A stretch of 37,039 bases of DNA from Rhodoferax sp. Lineage in GTDB: Bacteria; Pseudomonadota; Gammaproteobacteria; Burkholderiales; Burkholderiaceae_C. Made by a program: the position numbers and the translations under genes. Of this stretch, positions 7,935 to 16,691 are shown piece by piece (the first letter of the stretch is position 1; each line of letters opens with the position of its first letter). The DNA is taken from assembly GCA_020048255.1 (NCBI GenBank), contig JAIFMR010000234.1:1-37039 (forward strand). The letters are read 5' to 3'. Under the pieces are notes generated by a model. That model was not told where the DNA came from and did no database searches. It worked only from the letters and a program-made list of their open reading frames with translations.

Positions 7935-9344
7935 CTAGCGAGTTTCGCGCGTGCGTGCGCGCGCAGCGTCACGGGCACGGGCGTCTACGGGCACGGTCGG
8001 GTCAAGGGCCGGACTGGTGGGGTTGGCAGCGATCGGAGCAGGTGCAGCCGACACGTCTTGGGAGACTTGACCAGTCATCTGGACCAGCTTGTCCAAGGGC
8101 AAATAGAGCAAGTTTGACCCCTGCTTGGAGTCCACCATGACTTTGGTCACGCTGCTGTAAATTTGTTGCATGGTGTCGATGTACATGCGGTCGCGGGTCA
8201 CTTGGGGCGCCTTTTGATACTCCACCAACACGGACTTGAAGCGTTGAGAATCACCTTGGGCCTGAGCCACGATCCGCGCCTTGTAAGCGTCAGCCTCTTC
8301 CTTCAGGCGCGATGCGGCACCGACTGCGCGCGGTATCACGTCATTGGCATAGGCTTGCGCTTCGTTCTTGGCTCGCTCACGCTCTTGCCCGGCTTTGAGC
8401 ACATCGTCAAACGCCGCCTGCACTTGCTCGGGCGGACGCACGCCGCCTTGCTGCAAATTGATGCCCACCACTTCGATGCCCACTTTGTAGCGGTCGAGTA
8501 TCTTCTGCATCAGTTGCCGCACCCTGGGTGCAATCTGGTCGCGTTCATCAGACAGGGCGCTGTCCATACGCATCTTTCCGACCACTTCACGCACCGCCGT
8601 TTCGGCAGCCTGCACCACCGCATCGGCGGGGTTTTTGCTCTCAAACAGAAATGCCCGAGCGTCATTGAGCCGGTATTGCACGGCAAACTTGATTTCGACG
8701 ATATTCTCGTCTTCCGTCAGCATGGCGGACTCGCGCAAACCCGTTGCCTTGATGATGGTGTCACGGCCCACATCGACCGACCGGATCTGGGTCACAAACA
8801 CCAATTCGTGACGTTGCACCGGGTAGGGCAAACGCCAGTTGAAACCTGCACCTGCCGTCGAGTGGTATTTGCCAAATTGAGTAATGACGGCTTGCTGACC
8901 CTCCTGCACGATAAAAAAGCCGGTCCCCAGCCAGATCAGCACGGCCACACCGGCAATCAGGCCCGCGCCAATACCGGCGCTCTTCATGTCAGGTTGAAAA
9001 CCACCTGGACCGCCAAAACCGCCTCCGCCTGATCCGCCCCCAGACGGCGCGCCGCGACCCGGCTGTTTCGAATTACCAAAAAGACCCCCGAGCTTGCGGT
9101 TGAAGTCACGCCACAGTTCATCCAAATCGGGCGGGCCTTGATTGGGACCTTGCCGCGGCTTGCGCTCTTCGGTGTTGCGGGGTGGTGCCTCGGGTGGGTT
9201 AGCTTGGGGACGATCGGCATCGCCACTGGCGGTGTCAGCAGGTTTGTCATCGCCACGACCCCACCTGGGGTCATTGAGATTGAACATTCCTCTGATGCGT
9301 TGCGGCACGAGTGCCAGGCTAAAAGCGGGTAATTGAAGTTTCAT
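7935..9344 (-). CDS. hflK: HflK, FtsH protease modulator
   Basis: HflK is the partner of HflC in the FtsH-associated SPFH complex. The N-terminus is cytoplasmic, Pro/Arg-rich, and carries NLNDPRWGRGDD. A long Gly-rich stretch (GGGSGGGGFGGPGG, about 100-114) is followed by one transmembrane segment (about 123-147) and the band-7 domain starting VQEGQQAVITQFGKY. A coiled coil and an Ala/Pro-rich C-terminal tail ending in an Arg-rich segment complete it. The frame opens at ATG 9344 (MKLQLPAF...). An internal ATG at 9287 (MFNLNDPRWGRG) is a credible alternative, as many homologues begin close to NLNDP. The product is 469 residues with the upstream start. It lies between hflX and hflC. Confidence 0.94.
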   Translation of the reverse strand: MKLQLPAFSLALVPQRIRGMFNLNDPRWGRGDDKPADTASGDADRPQANPPEAPPRNTEERKPRQGPNQGPPDLDELWRDFNRKLGGLFGNSKQPGRGAPSGGGSGGGGFGGPGGFQPDMKSAGIGAGLIAGVAVLIWLGTGFFIVQEGQQAVITQFGKYHSTAGAGFNWRLPYPVQRHELVFVTQIRSVDVGRDTIIKATGLRESAMLTEDENIVEIKFAVQYRLNDARAFLFESKNPADAVVQAAETAVREVVGKMRMDSALSDERDQIAPRVRQLMQKILDRYKVGIEVVGINLQQGGVRPPEQVQAAFDDVLKAGQERERAKNEAQAYANDVIPRAVGAASRLKEEADAYKARIVAQAQGDSQRFKSVLVEYQKAPQVTRDRMYIDTMQQIYSSVTKVMVDSKQGSNLLYLPLDKLVQMTGQVSQDVSAAPAPIAANPTSPALDPTVPVDARARDAARARTRETR

Positions 9345-9383
9345 CGGATCAACTCTTGTCTAATGGAGGGCGATTGTGCCGAA

Positions 9384-10586
9384 TCAGGTGTCAGCCTCAA
9401 GAGTTTGAGGGAAATGCGAAGCGGGCGGCGCAGTGGTCTTGGCAAGAACGGCATCTGTCAACAGTTGGCGCAACTCTGCCAAACCTTCGCCAGCCTGAGC
9501 ACTTAAAAAGATTCGGGGGGTCAACTTGCCATCAAGCTCATAGCTATCCCGCAGAACCGATGGGCGGCAATCGGACGCAACCGCGTCGAGTTTGTTAAAC
9601 ACCAGCACTTGAGGCACATCGCCAGCGCCGATCTCATGAAGTACCCGTTGCACCTCGGAGATTTGAGTCAGGTAGTTTTCGCTCGAAAAATCAACCACTT
9701 GCAAAAGGAGGTCAGCGTCCACGGCCTCCTGCAAGGTCGCCTGAAACGCATCGATGAGTCCGTGCGGCAAATCACGAATGAACCCCACGGTATCCGACAG
9801 AGAAATCATGCGACCAACGTCGCCGAGGTAAAGCTGGCGGGTGGTTGTATCCAAGGTGGCAAACAATTGGTCTGCCGCGTAGGCACGCGCCTTGACCAAG
9901 GCGTTGAACAAGGTGGACTTGCCTGCGTTGGTGTAACCCACGAGGGAAATATTGAAGGTATCCCGACGGTCACGCTGTCGCCTTTGCGTGTGGCGCTGGC
10001 GTTTGACTTTGATCAGGCGCTCCTTGATGCGCTTGATGTTGTCACCAATCATCCGGCGATCAAGTTCGATCTGGGTTTCACCGGGGCCACCGCGCATACC
10101 GATACCGCCACTTTGACGTTCCAGGTGCGACCAGCGGCGGACCAGCCGGGTGCTCAAGTATTGAAGCCGGGCCAGTTCAACTTGCAATTTGCCCTCGTGA
10201 CTGCGCGCACGCTGTCCAAAAATTTCAAGAATCAGCAAGGTTCGGTCGTTGACGGGCAACTCCAGATGGCGTTCCAGGTTACGTTGCTGGGCCGGGCTCA
10301 AACTTTGGTCAAACAAAATTTCCTGCACACCCAACTGAGCGGCGAGCATCTTGATTTCGTCTGCTTTGCCACTGCCAATGAACAGGGCTGCATCTGGCGC
10401 ACGGCGTTTGCAAGTCACCCGGGCAACCGGTGTCAAACCAGCAGTCTGGGCTAGCAGGCCAAGCTCTTCTAACTCGGCATCAAAGTGGGGAAGTCCAAAA
10501 TCAACACCCACCAGCAAGGTGGGTGTTGTCTTGTGCTCAGGCTGCGGCAGGTTGGTCACCCTCAGCGGCTGTGAAATTAACGGCAC
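9384..10586 (-). CDS. hflX: GTPase HflX (ribosome rescue/dissociation factor)
   Basis: HflX is a TRAFAC-class GTPase that binds 50S subunits and splits stalled or hibernating ribosomes. The N-terminal HflX domain includes FIGSGKADEIK and the Gly-rich SGGIGMRGGPGETQ signature (about 159-171). The G domain has G1 GYTNAGKS (217-224), G3 DTVGFIRDLP and G4 NKLD. The start is unclear. The longest frame begins with GTG 10586 inside hfq; another GTG at 10559 also overlaps hfq. The conserved region starts at LLVGVDFG. Part of this 5' region is also a perfect hairpin (10502-10528). The function and frame are certain, and the first ~20 codons are not. Confidence 0.94.
   Translation of the reverse strand: MPLISQPLRVTNLPQPEHKTTPTLLVGVDFGLPHFDAELEELGLLAQTAGLTPVARVTCKRRAPDAALFIGSGKADEIKMLAAQLGVQEILFDQSLSPAQQRNLERHLELPVNDRTLLILEIFGQRARSHEGKLQVELARLQYLSTRLVRRWSHLERQSGGIGMRGGPGETQIELDRRMIGDNIKRIKERLIKVKRQRHTQRRQRDRRDTFNISLVGYTNAGKSTLFNALVKARAYAADQLFATLDTTTRQLYLGDVGRMISLSDTVGFIRDLPHGLIDAFQATLQEAVDADLLLQVVDFSSENYLTQISEVQRVLHEIGAGDVPQVLVFNKLDAVASDCRPSVLRDSYELDGKLTPRIFLSAQAGEGLAELRQLLTDAVLAKTTAPPASHFPQTLEADT
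10502..10528 (-). promoter_or_regulatory. Perfect 11-bp hairpin at the hfq/hflX boundary
   Basis: CAACACCCACC (10502-10512) and GGTGGGTGTTG (10518-10528) form a perfect 11-bp stem with a 5-base loop. It begins nine bases after the hfq stop and lies within the first codons of hflX. In the minus-strand transcript it is followed by ATTTTGG, a short U-stretch. It could act as an hfq 3' processing or attenuation hairpin, or block hflX initiation. The structure is seen directly; the function is inferred. Confidence 0.5.
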
Positions 10587-10785
10587 GCCCAGGAACGATG
10601 GTGGATATGGCGTGTTTGTAGACCATTTGAGTCACAGTGTTGCGTAGCAGCACCACGTATTGGTCGAACGATTCGATTTGCCCTTGAAGCTTGATCCCAT
10701 TGACAAGATAAATAGAGACTGGAACATGTTCTCGACGCAGGGTGTTGAGAAAGGGATCTTGCAAAAGTTGGCCTTTGTTGCTCAC
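10537..10785 (-). CDS. hfq: RNA chaperone Hfq
   Basis: Hfq is a hexameric Sm-like RNA chaperone that pairs small RNAs with mRNAs. The 82-residue protein has the Sm1 motif region PVSIYLVNGIKLQGQIESFD, the Sm2 motif YKHAIST at 56-62, and the proximal-face N-terminus QDPFLN. The C-terminal tail is short and Ala-rich. The start is GTG at 10785, with GGAGA about five bases upstream. It sits between der and hflX, which is the betaproteobacterial order. Its last codons overlap the open frame of hflX. Confidence 0.97.
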   Translation of the reverse strand: MSNKGQLLQDPFLNTLRREHVPVSIYLVNGIKLQGQIESFDQYVVLLRNTVTQMVYKHAISTIVPGRAVNFTAAEGDQPAAA

Positions 10786-10904
10786 GATATTCTCCGTGTT
10801 CGGATAATTAAAGAAGAGTTCACGATACCACAGACATGTGGTTCATTAACGTCAGATACTGCAAAGCCTTGACAAATTTGTACGATTAGAAGCGTTCAAA
10901 GGGG

Positions 10905-12242
10905 TCAATTGGCCTTGTCTGCGAATGGGTTGGCCGAGGTTTTCATCTCGATGCGCAACGGCGTTCCCACCAAGTCGAATTCCTTGCGAAAACGACCCTC
11001 GAGAAAGCGCTTATAGGCCTCTGTCACATGCTCCAGCGAGTTGCCATGAATCACAATCACCGGTGGATTCATACCCCCTTGATGTGCGTAGCGTAACTTG
11101 GGCCGGTACATGCCAGCGCGTTTGGGGCTTTGAAATTGCACGGACTCCAATAACAAACGGGTCAACACGGGCGTCGACATTTTGCAGTTGGCCGCTTTGT
11201 AAGCCTGAGCAATCGACGCCCACAAGGGACCCAGACCCTGGCGTTTCTGAGCCGAAATCAGATGCATGTTGGCAAACTTGAGGAAACCCAGACGTGTTTC
11301 GATCGAGCGTTTGACCAGTTCTCGCTGGTAGTCATCCACCGCATCCCACTTGTTGACCGCCAGCACCACAGCTCGGCCATTTTCAAGGACGTAGCCGGCA
11401 ATGTGTGCATCCTGGTCCGTCACGCCCTGGGTTGCATCAATCAGCAGCAAAACCACATTGGCCGACTCAATGGCTTGCAAGGTCTTCACCACCGAGAATT
11501 TCTCGATGGCTTCAAATACCTTGCCACGGCGCCGCAGGCCGGCCGTATCGATCAACTCGAATTTTTGGCCGTTGCGTTCAAAGGGAACAGATATGGCGTC
11601 CCGTGTGGTGCCTGGCAAATCAAATGCGACCAGCCGCTCTTCACCCAACCACACGTTGATGAGTGTGGACTTACCCACATTCGGGCGACCCGCCACAGCC
11701 AGTTTGATCACACCGGGTTCAGCTTCGACCGGTGCATCGTCATCGTCCAGACTCAGTGGCGACAGGGCCAGATCGACCAGCGCCTTGATGCCTTGACCAT
11801 GCGCAGCAGAAATGGCATGCACCTCGCCCAGGCCCAGTTCATAAAACTCCACCAATTGGGCACCTTCGAGCATGCCTTCAGCCTTGTTGGCAGCCAGAAC
11901 GCAGGGTTTGCCCAAGCGGCGCAAATAGTTGGCGATGTCATGGTCTTGCGCCGACACGCCGCCGCGCGCATCCACCACAAAAATAACCACATCAGCCTCA
12001 GCGACGGCCTGGCGGGTCTGCTTGGCCATTTCCTTGTAGATGCCACTGGAGGCGTCGGGTTCAAAACCGCCGGTATCGATGACGATATATTCGTGTGCAC
12101 CTTGCTTGCCGTTGCCGTAGTGACGATCGCGGGTCAAGCCCGCAAAATCAGCCACGATGGCATCACGCGACTTGGTCAACCGATTGAACAGCGTCGATTT
12201 ACCCACATTGGGGCGGCCCACCAAGGCCAATACGGGTTTCAT
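10905..12242 (-). CDS. der: Ribosome biogenesis GTPase Der (EngA)
   Basis: Der is an essential GTPase with two tandem G domains and a C-terminal KH-like domain that acts in 50S assembly. Both P-loops, GRPNVGKST, are visible at about residues 9-17 and 185-193. Each domain has its DxxG (DTGGF, DTAGL) and NKxD-type motif (ANKAEG, NKWD). An acidic linker (SLDDDDAPVEAE) separates the domains. The length of 445 residues is normal. It lies 19 bases downstream of bamB and about 120 bases upstream of hfq. That gap holds no gene and no convincing promoter by eye. Confidence 0.97.
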   Translation of the reverse strand: MKPVLALVGRPNVGKSTLFNRLTKSRDAIVADFAGLTRDRHYGNGKQGAHEYIVIDTGGFEPDASSGIYKEMAKQTRQAVAEADVVIFVVDARGGVSAQDHDIANYLRRLGKPCVLAANKAEGMLEGAQLVEFYELGLGEVHAISAAHGQGIKALVDLALSPLSLDDDDAPVEAEPGVIKLAVAGRPNVGKSTLINVWLGEERLVAFDLPGTTRDAISVPFERNGQKFELIDTAGLRRRGKVFEAIEKFSVVKTLQAIESANVVLLLIDATQGVTDQDAHIAGYVLENGRAVVLAVNKWDAVDDYQRELVKRSIETRLGFLKFANMHLISAQKRQGLGPLWASIAQAYKAANCKMSTPVLTRLLLESVQFQSPKRAGMYRPKLRYAHQGGMNPPVIVIHGNSLEHVTEAYKRFLEGRFRKEFDLVGTPLRIEMKTSANPFADKAN

Positions 12243-12261
12243 AGTGACTTATTGTTTCGCG

Positions 12262-13401
12262 TTATTCAGGCTGAAAGCCCAGCACGGTGCCGTTTCGCGT
12301 CACGACCACCAGAGTTTGACCGGCGGCTACGGGCGTGACACGCACTGCAGAGCCATCGGTCGGCCGACGCGTCAGAAGACTGCCATCCGAGCGAGATACA
12401 AAATGAACCAAACCGGATTCATCACCCACCACTACAGAGCGACCCAGCACCAAAGGCGCACTCAAATGGCGGTAACGCAGCCGGTCACTGGACCAGGCTG
12501 ACCCACCGTCAGCGAGCCGCCATGCCATCAGGCGGCCATCTTCTTCGACGCCATAAACCAGTTTGTCATCCCCCTGCAGTCCGACGGATCCAGCGGCAGT
12601 CTGCTTCCAGATGACGTTACCTCGCGTCGTGTTGACGCAGCCCACAGCGGCTTGAAAGGCCCGCGCGCAAACCACTTGGGCATCGCGGCTGACACCCGCT
12701 ACCAGGTCAACCAGGCGCTCCACATCATTGGTTCCCCGTGGTGTGGCAATGGGTGCCTCCCAGACGACAGCGCCGTTGAGCGGATTGAGCCCCGCCAGGC
12801 GACCTGCCAACCCCACGATCAGCGTATTACCGACTGCACTCAGCACGCCAGCTTGTCGCAAGACCAGTGCTTCACCGGGTCGCTGATCAGACCAAAGTTT
12901 CTTCCCAGAAAGAGCATCAAAAGCGCTGACGCTGCGATCTGCACCCAGCACAAAAACACGCGCGCCAGCCACCAGTGGTGCCGTAAACACCTGGGTGGTC
13001 AAGCGCGATCGCCAGAGTTCACGGCCCGCTTCCATGGTCACCAGCTCATTTTCCCGATTGACGATCGCGGCGTAACGCCCATCGCTGCCCACACCGGCCG
13101 AAACACCTCCGCCCAGATTGAGCTGCCACAACGTGGCCCCGGAGCTGGCATCCATGGAAACCACCGTGCCATTGGAACCCGCCAAGGTGATGACATTGCC
13201 CTTCACAGGAACACTCAGGGGGAAGTCCACCTGGCCAATTTTGGTAGTCCAGGCCGTTTTGATGCCCATCAGGGCGGGATCGCTACCTAGGTCTGCCGCC
13301 TTCGGTGCGTTGGAGCCGCTGGAACAGGCGACCAAGCCACCCATGGAAGCAGCAAGCAAACAGATTTTGCTGAAATGTAGAACGCCGGTTGTTGTTGTCA
13401 T
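12262..13401 (-). CDS. bamB: Outer-membrane assembly lipoprotein BamB
   Basis: BamB is a beta-propeller lipoprotein of the BAM complex, which inserts beta-barrel proteins into the outer membrane. The 379-residue product has a lipoprotein signal peptide with lipobox LVAC (lipidated Cys about residue 26). PQQ-like propeller repeats follow, recognisable by repeated patterns such as DASSGATLWQLNLGG, DALSGKKLWSDQRPG and NPLNGAVVWEAPI. It starts three bases after the yfgM stop and lies upstream of der, the usual order. BamD is also encoded in this window, at 23139. Confidence 0.95.
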   Translation of the reverse strand: MTTTTGVLHFSKICLLAASMGGLVACSSGSNAPKAADLGSDPALMGIKTAWTTKIGQVDFPLSVPVKGNVITLAGSNGTVVSMDASSGATLWQLNLGGGVSAGVGSDGRYAAIVNRENELVTMEAGRELWRSRLTTQVFTAPLVAGARVFVLGADRSVSAFDALSGKKLWSDQRPGEALVLRQAGVLSAVGNTLIVGLAGRLAGLNPLNGAVVWEAPIATPRGTNDVERLVDLVAGVSRDAQVVCARAFQAAVGCVNTTRGNVIWKQTAAGSVGLQGDDKLVYGVEEDGRLMAWRLADGGSAWSSDRLRYRHLSAPLVLGRSVVVGDESGLVHFVSRSDGSLLTRRPTDGSAVRVTPVAAGQTLVVVTRNGTVLGFQPE

Positions 13402-13404
13402 CAG

Positions 13405-14082
13405 TTACTTTCCGTTGGCTGTCGCCACTTGGTCTCGTGCCTGTACGTCGACACCCAAGGCGTTGAGCTTGACTTCGACCAGTCGACGGTATTCTGCGCG
13501 GGCATCAAACAACTTGTAGGCCTTTTCATACTCGGCCAGTGCCAGTGGCTTGTTGCCTTGCAGCATCAGGATGTCGCCTTTTCGATCGGCCACCAGGGCT
13601 TCAAAGCCAGCAGGAAACGTGCCGCTTAACTGACTCAGCGCGCTGTCATAGTTCTTTGACTCCATGAAGAGTCCAGACAACCGGAGTTTGGCTACTGATT
13701 GATAACCGGCGTCCGATGACTTTTCAGCGACCCAAGTCAACGCCGATTTGGCGGCGTCAAGTTTGCCAGCCACAACATACTGTTTGGCGACCAGTAGCCC
13801 GGACTGCTGGGCGTAGGAGGTAGAGGCAAAGCGCTCTTTCATGTCGGTGAAAACACGGTCAATTTTGGCCATATCACCCGCTTGAATCGATCGCTCAACT
13901 TCATCAAAGAGAGCTGCCGCCTGTGTGGCCTGACTGCGCTGCCAATAGTTATAAAAATTCCAACTCGCAAAACCAGCCAAAATGACAATCAATGCCCAGG
14001 TGATCGCGTTGCCATACTGTTTCCAGAAATGCTTGATCTGATCAAGCTGCTCCTGTTCTTCTAAATCCAAATGATTTGCCAT
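13405..14082 (-). CDS. yfgM: YfgM-like tetratricopeptide membrane protein (SecYEG-associated)
   Basis: This 225-residue protein has a short acidic cytoplasmic N-terminus (DLEEQEQLDQIKHFWKQYG), one transmembrane segment (about 27-45) and a periplasmic region with degenerate TPR-like helices. That matches the YfgM/ancillary SecYEG translocon family, which in E. coli binds the PpiD chaperone and SecYEG. The position between hisS and bamB is the same as in E. coli. A role in handing exported proteins to the envelope fits its place next to bamB, but that is inference. Confidence 0.88.
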   Translation of the reverse strand: MANHLDLEEQEQLDQIKHFWKQYGNAITWALIVILAGFASWNFYNYWQRSQATQAAALFDEVERSIQAGDMAKIDRVFTDMKERFASTSYAQQSGLLVAKQYVVAGKLDAAKSALTWVAEKSSDAGYQSVAKLRLSGLFMESKNYDSALSQLSGTFPAGFEALVADRKGDILMLQGNKPLALAEYEKAYKLFDARAEYRRLVEVKLNALGVDVQARDQVATANGK

Positions 14083-14094
14083 GACGTCACTTTG

Positions 14095-15408
14095 CTAAAA
14101 GGAAGATTGTAGGGTTGGCGCCCAAGTAGACAGAGTCGCCAGGGGTTGCGTCACTTGCTGTGTAGTGGCATCCCGCAATGGTTTGATGGTGACCTGCTGG
14201 GCTTTGACCTCATCAGGGCCGAAAATCAGGGCAAATCGGGCACCGCTGGCATCCGCGCGCTTGAACTGACTTTTCATGCTGCCCATGCCTTCTGGCGTGC
14301 TGGTGTGCATCTGAACGCTGATGCCAGCGGTACGCAAGGATTGCAAAGTCGTCAAAACCAGGGGCATGGCAGCATGATCGGTGACGATGGCATAGGCGTC
14401 CAACCGGGGTTCTGTCGCAACCAAGCCAGCTGCTTTGGCAAGCTCCAACACCCGGTCGACGCCCAGAGCCCAGCCCACTGCTGGTGCAGGTTTACCGCCC
14501 AGTTGTTCAAACAAATAATCATATCGGCCGCCCGCGCAGACCGTACCTTGGGAGCCCAGCCGATCGGTGGTGAACTCAAACACCGTCAGGTTGTAATAGT
14601 CCATGCCCCGAACCAGCCGAGGGTTCACGGTATAGGCCACGCCATTGACATCCAAAATCGATTTCAAGGTATTGAAATGCGCCAAAGACGCCTCACCCAG
14701 AAAATCAAGCAACTGGGGCGCTGAATTCACGATGGGCTGCATGGCCGGATTTTTGGTGTCCAGGATCCGCAAGGGATTGCTGTGCAAGCGGCGGCGGGCG
14801 TCTTCGTCCAGCGCGTCAAGATGCTGCTCGAAATAGGCGATCAGGGCCTGTCTGTGGGCCAGTCGCTCGGGGGGTTGACCCAAACTGTTGAGTTCCAGTC
14901 GCACGTCCGTCAAACCGATTTCGGCCCACAGGGCTGTGGCCATCAGAATCAGCTCTGCGTCGACTTCCGCGCCAGAAAACCCCAGGGCTTCGGCACCAAT
15001 TTGATCAAACTGCCGGTAACGGCCCTTTTGTGGACGTTCATGACGAAACATGGGACCCATGTAATAGAGCCGCTTGCCACCGTCGTACAGCAGACTGTGC
15101 TCCAGCGCGGCCCGTACCACACCGGCGGTGGCCTCTGGGCGCAAGGTCAGGGAGTCCCCATTGAGCCGGTCCTCAAAGCAATACATTTCCTTCTCGACTA
15201 TGTCTGTAACTTCGCCCAGACCACGGACAAACAGGGGCGTGCGTTCCACAATGGGCGTGCGAATGTTGCGATAGGCAAACCGGGCCATCAGGTCACGCAC
15301 CTTAGATTCAAACCACTCCACGGTCGCCGAAGCTGGTGGCAACAGGTCGTTCATGCCTTTCACGGCCGTCAGCTTGCCCACCGGGGCAGATGTTACTTTT
15401 TCAGTCAT
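14095..15408 (-). CDS. hisS: Histidine-tRNA ligase HisS
   Basis: HisS is a class II aminoacyl-tRNA synthetase charging tRNA-His. The 437-residue protein begins with the conserved VKGMNDLLPP. Motif 2 is in YYMGPMFRHERPQKGRYRQF, and the histidine-specific signature is LVRGMDYYNLTVFEF (compare LVRGLDYY). Motif 3 is GWALGVDRVLEL, and a C-terminal anticodon-binding domain follows. It lies between ispG and yfgM with small gaps. hisZ, a paralogue of this fold, is broken further down the same run. Confidence 0.97.
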   Translation of the reverse strand: MTEKVTSAPVGKLTAVKGMNDLLPPASATVEWFESKVRDLMARFAYRNIRTPIVERTPLFVRGLGEVTDIVEKEMYCFEDRLNGDSLTLRPEATAGVVRAALEHSLLYDGGKRLYYMGPMFRHERPQKGRYRQFDQIGAEALGFSGAEVDAELILMATALWAEIGLTDVRLELNSLGQPPERLAHRQALIAYFEQHLDALDEDARRRLHSNPLRILDTKNPAMQPIVNSAPQLLDFLGEASLAHFNTLKSILDVNGVAYTVNPRLVRGMDYYNLTVFEFTTDRLGSQGTVCAGGRYDYLFEQLGGKPAPAVGWALGVDRVLELAKAAGLVATEPRLDAYAIVTDHAAMPLVLTTLQSLRTAGISVQMHTSTPEGMGSMKSQFKRADASGARFALIFGPDEVKAQQVTIKPLRDATTQQVTQPLATLSTWAPTLQSSF

Positions 15409-15419
15409 GGGTCTTTACA

Positions 15420-16691
15420 TCAAGCCTTGGCAGCAACATGCACGCCAAAGCGTCGTTCAACATAGTTTTCTACGATGACCTGGAACTCTTCGGCAATAGA
15501 TTCACCGCGCAAGGTCATGGCTTTTTCGCCGTCGATGTAGACCGGCGCAGCCGGAGCTTCACCGGTTCCTGGCAGGCTGATACCAATGTCGGCTTGCTTG
15601 CTTTCGCCAGGACCATTCACGATGCATCCCATCACAGCAACCTTCATGGTTTCAACGCCGGGATACTTGTTGCGCCAAACCGGCATCTGTGCACGCAAAA
15701 ATCCTTCGATTTTTTGCGTTAACTCCTGAAATGTGGTGCTGGTGGTGCGACCGCAACCCGGGCAAGCCGTCACGCTCGGAACGAAAGAGCGCAATTCAAG
15801 CGATTGCAATATTTCTGTGGCAATCACCACCTCTTGGGTGCGCGATTCACCCGGTTGCGGCGTCAAAGATACACGTATGGTGTCACCAATGCCTTCTTGC
15901 AACAGAACAGACAAGGCCGCCGCAGACGCGACCGCACCCTTGGTTCCCATACCTGCCTCGGTCAGACCCAGATGCAAAGCGTAATCACACCGTTTGGAAA
16001 GCTCCCGGTAGACCGATATCAAGTCCTGAACACCGCTGACTTTGCAAGACAGCATGATTTGATTAGGATTCAAACCTAAATCAACCGCCTGCTGCGCAGA
16101 ATCAATCGCAGAACTGATGAGGGCCTCGTACATGACCGGCTTGGCACCCCAAGGCGCTGCGCGCCGACTATTTTCGTCCATCAAATGGGCCAGCAGCTCC
16201 TGGTCCAGGCTGCCCCAATTCACCCCGATACGCACAGCCTTGTTCCAACGCACCGCGGCTTCAATCATCAATGCAAATTGCTTGTCGCGCTTGTCCCCCT
16301 TGCCAACGTTGCCCGGATTGATACGGTATTTGGATAAGGTTTGGGCACAGTCGGGGTAGTCCGTCAGCAAGCGATGACCGTTGTAATGAAAGTCACCAAT
16401 CAGCGGGACATCCACACCCATGCGATCGAGTTGTTCCCGAATGAACGGTACCGCTTGGGCAGCCTCAGGCGTATTCACCGTCAAACGAACCATCTCCGAC
16501 CCGGCCAGCGCAAGTTCCTTTACTTGAATGGCTGTCCCAATGACGTCTACCGTATCGGTATTTGTCATGGATTGCACCCGCACAGGCGCGTCACCCCCTA
16601 CCGTGACACAGCGATTGCCCCAAGCCACCTTGGCTTGACGGGAGCGGCGGGCTTGCGCACGCGCAACGGTTATAGCAATAGGCTCGTCCAT
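15420..16691 (-). CDS. ispG: 4-hydroxy-3-methylbut-2-en-1-yl diphosphate synthase IspG (GcpE)
   Basis: IspG is a [4Fe-4S] enzyme that reductively converts MEcPP to HMBPP in the non-mevalonate isoprenoid pathway. The N-terminal TIM barrel includes QSMTNTDTVD, GDFHYNGHRLL and RINPGNVGKGDKR. The C-terminal cluster-binding region has ACPGCGRTT and MGCIVNGPGE with the cysteine ligands. I chose ATG 16691, which overlaps the rodZ stop as TGATG; GTG 16694 would add one residue. The product is 423 residues, in the long betaproteobacterial form. Confidence 0.96.
   Translation of the reverse strand: MDEPIAITVARAQARRSRQAKVAWGNRCVTVGGDAPVRVQSMTNTDTVDVIGTAIQVKELALAGSEMVRLTVNTPEAAQAVPFIREQLDRMGVDVPLIGDFHYNGHRLLTDYPDCAQTLSKYRINPGNVGKGDKRDKQFALMIEAAVRWNKAVRIGVNWGSLDQELLAHLMDENSRRAAPWGAKPVMYEALISSAIDSAQQAVDLGLNPNQIMLSCKVSGVQDLISVYRELSKRCDYALHLGLTEAGMGTKGAVASAAALSVLLQEGIGDTIRVSLTPQPGESRTQEVVIATEILQSLELRSFVPSVTACPGCGRTTSTTFQELTQKIEGFLRAQMPVWRNKYPGVETMKVAVMGCIVNGPGESKQADIGISLPGTGEAPAAPVYIDGEKAMTLRGESIAEEFQVIVENYVERRFGVHVAAKA

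Noticed and set aside
8163..9032. Plus-strand open frame of 289 codons opposite hflK
   Set aside because: His/Leu-rich shadow of a well-supported HflK coding sequence, with no motif of its own.
9609..10454. Plus-strand open frame of 281 codons opposite hflX
   Set aside because: Shadow of HflX; no independent family resemblance.
11262..12338. Long plus-strand open frame (358 codons) opposite der
   Set aside because: Der on the minus strand has all G-domain motifs; the opposite frame has no recognisable domain and is a codon-bias shadow.
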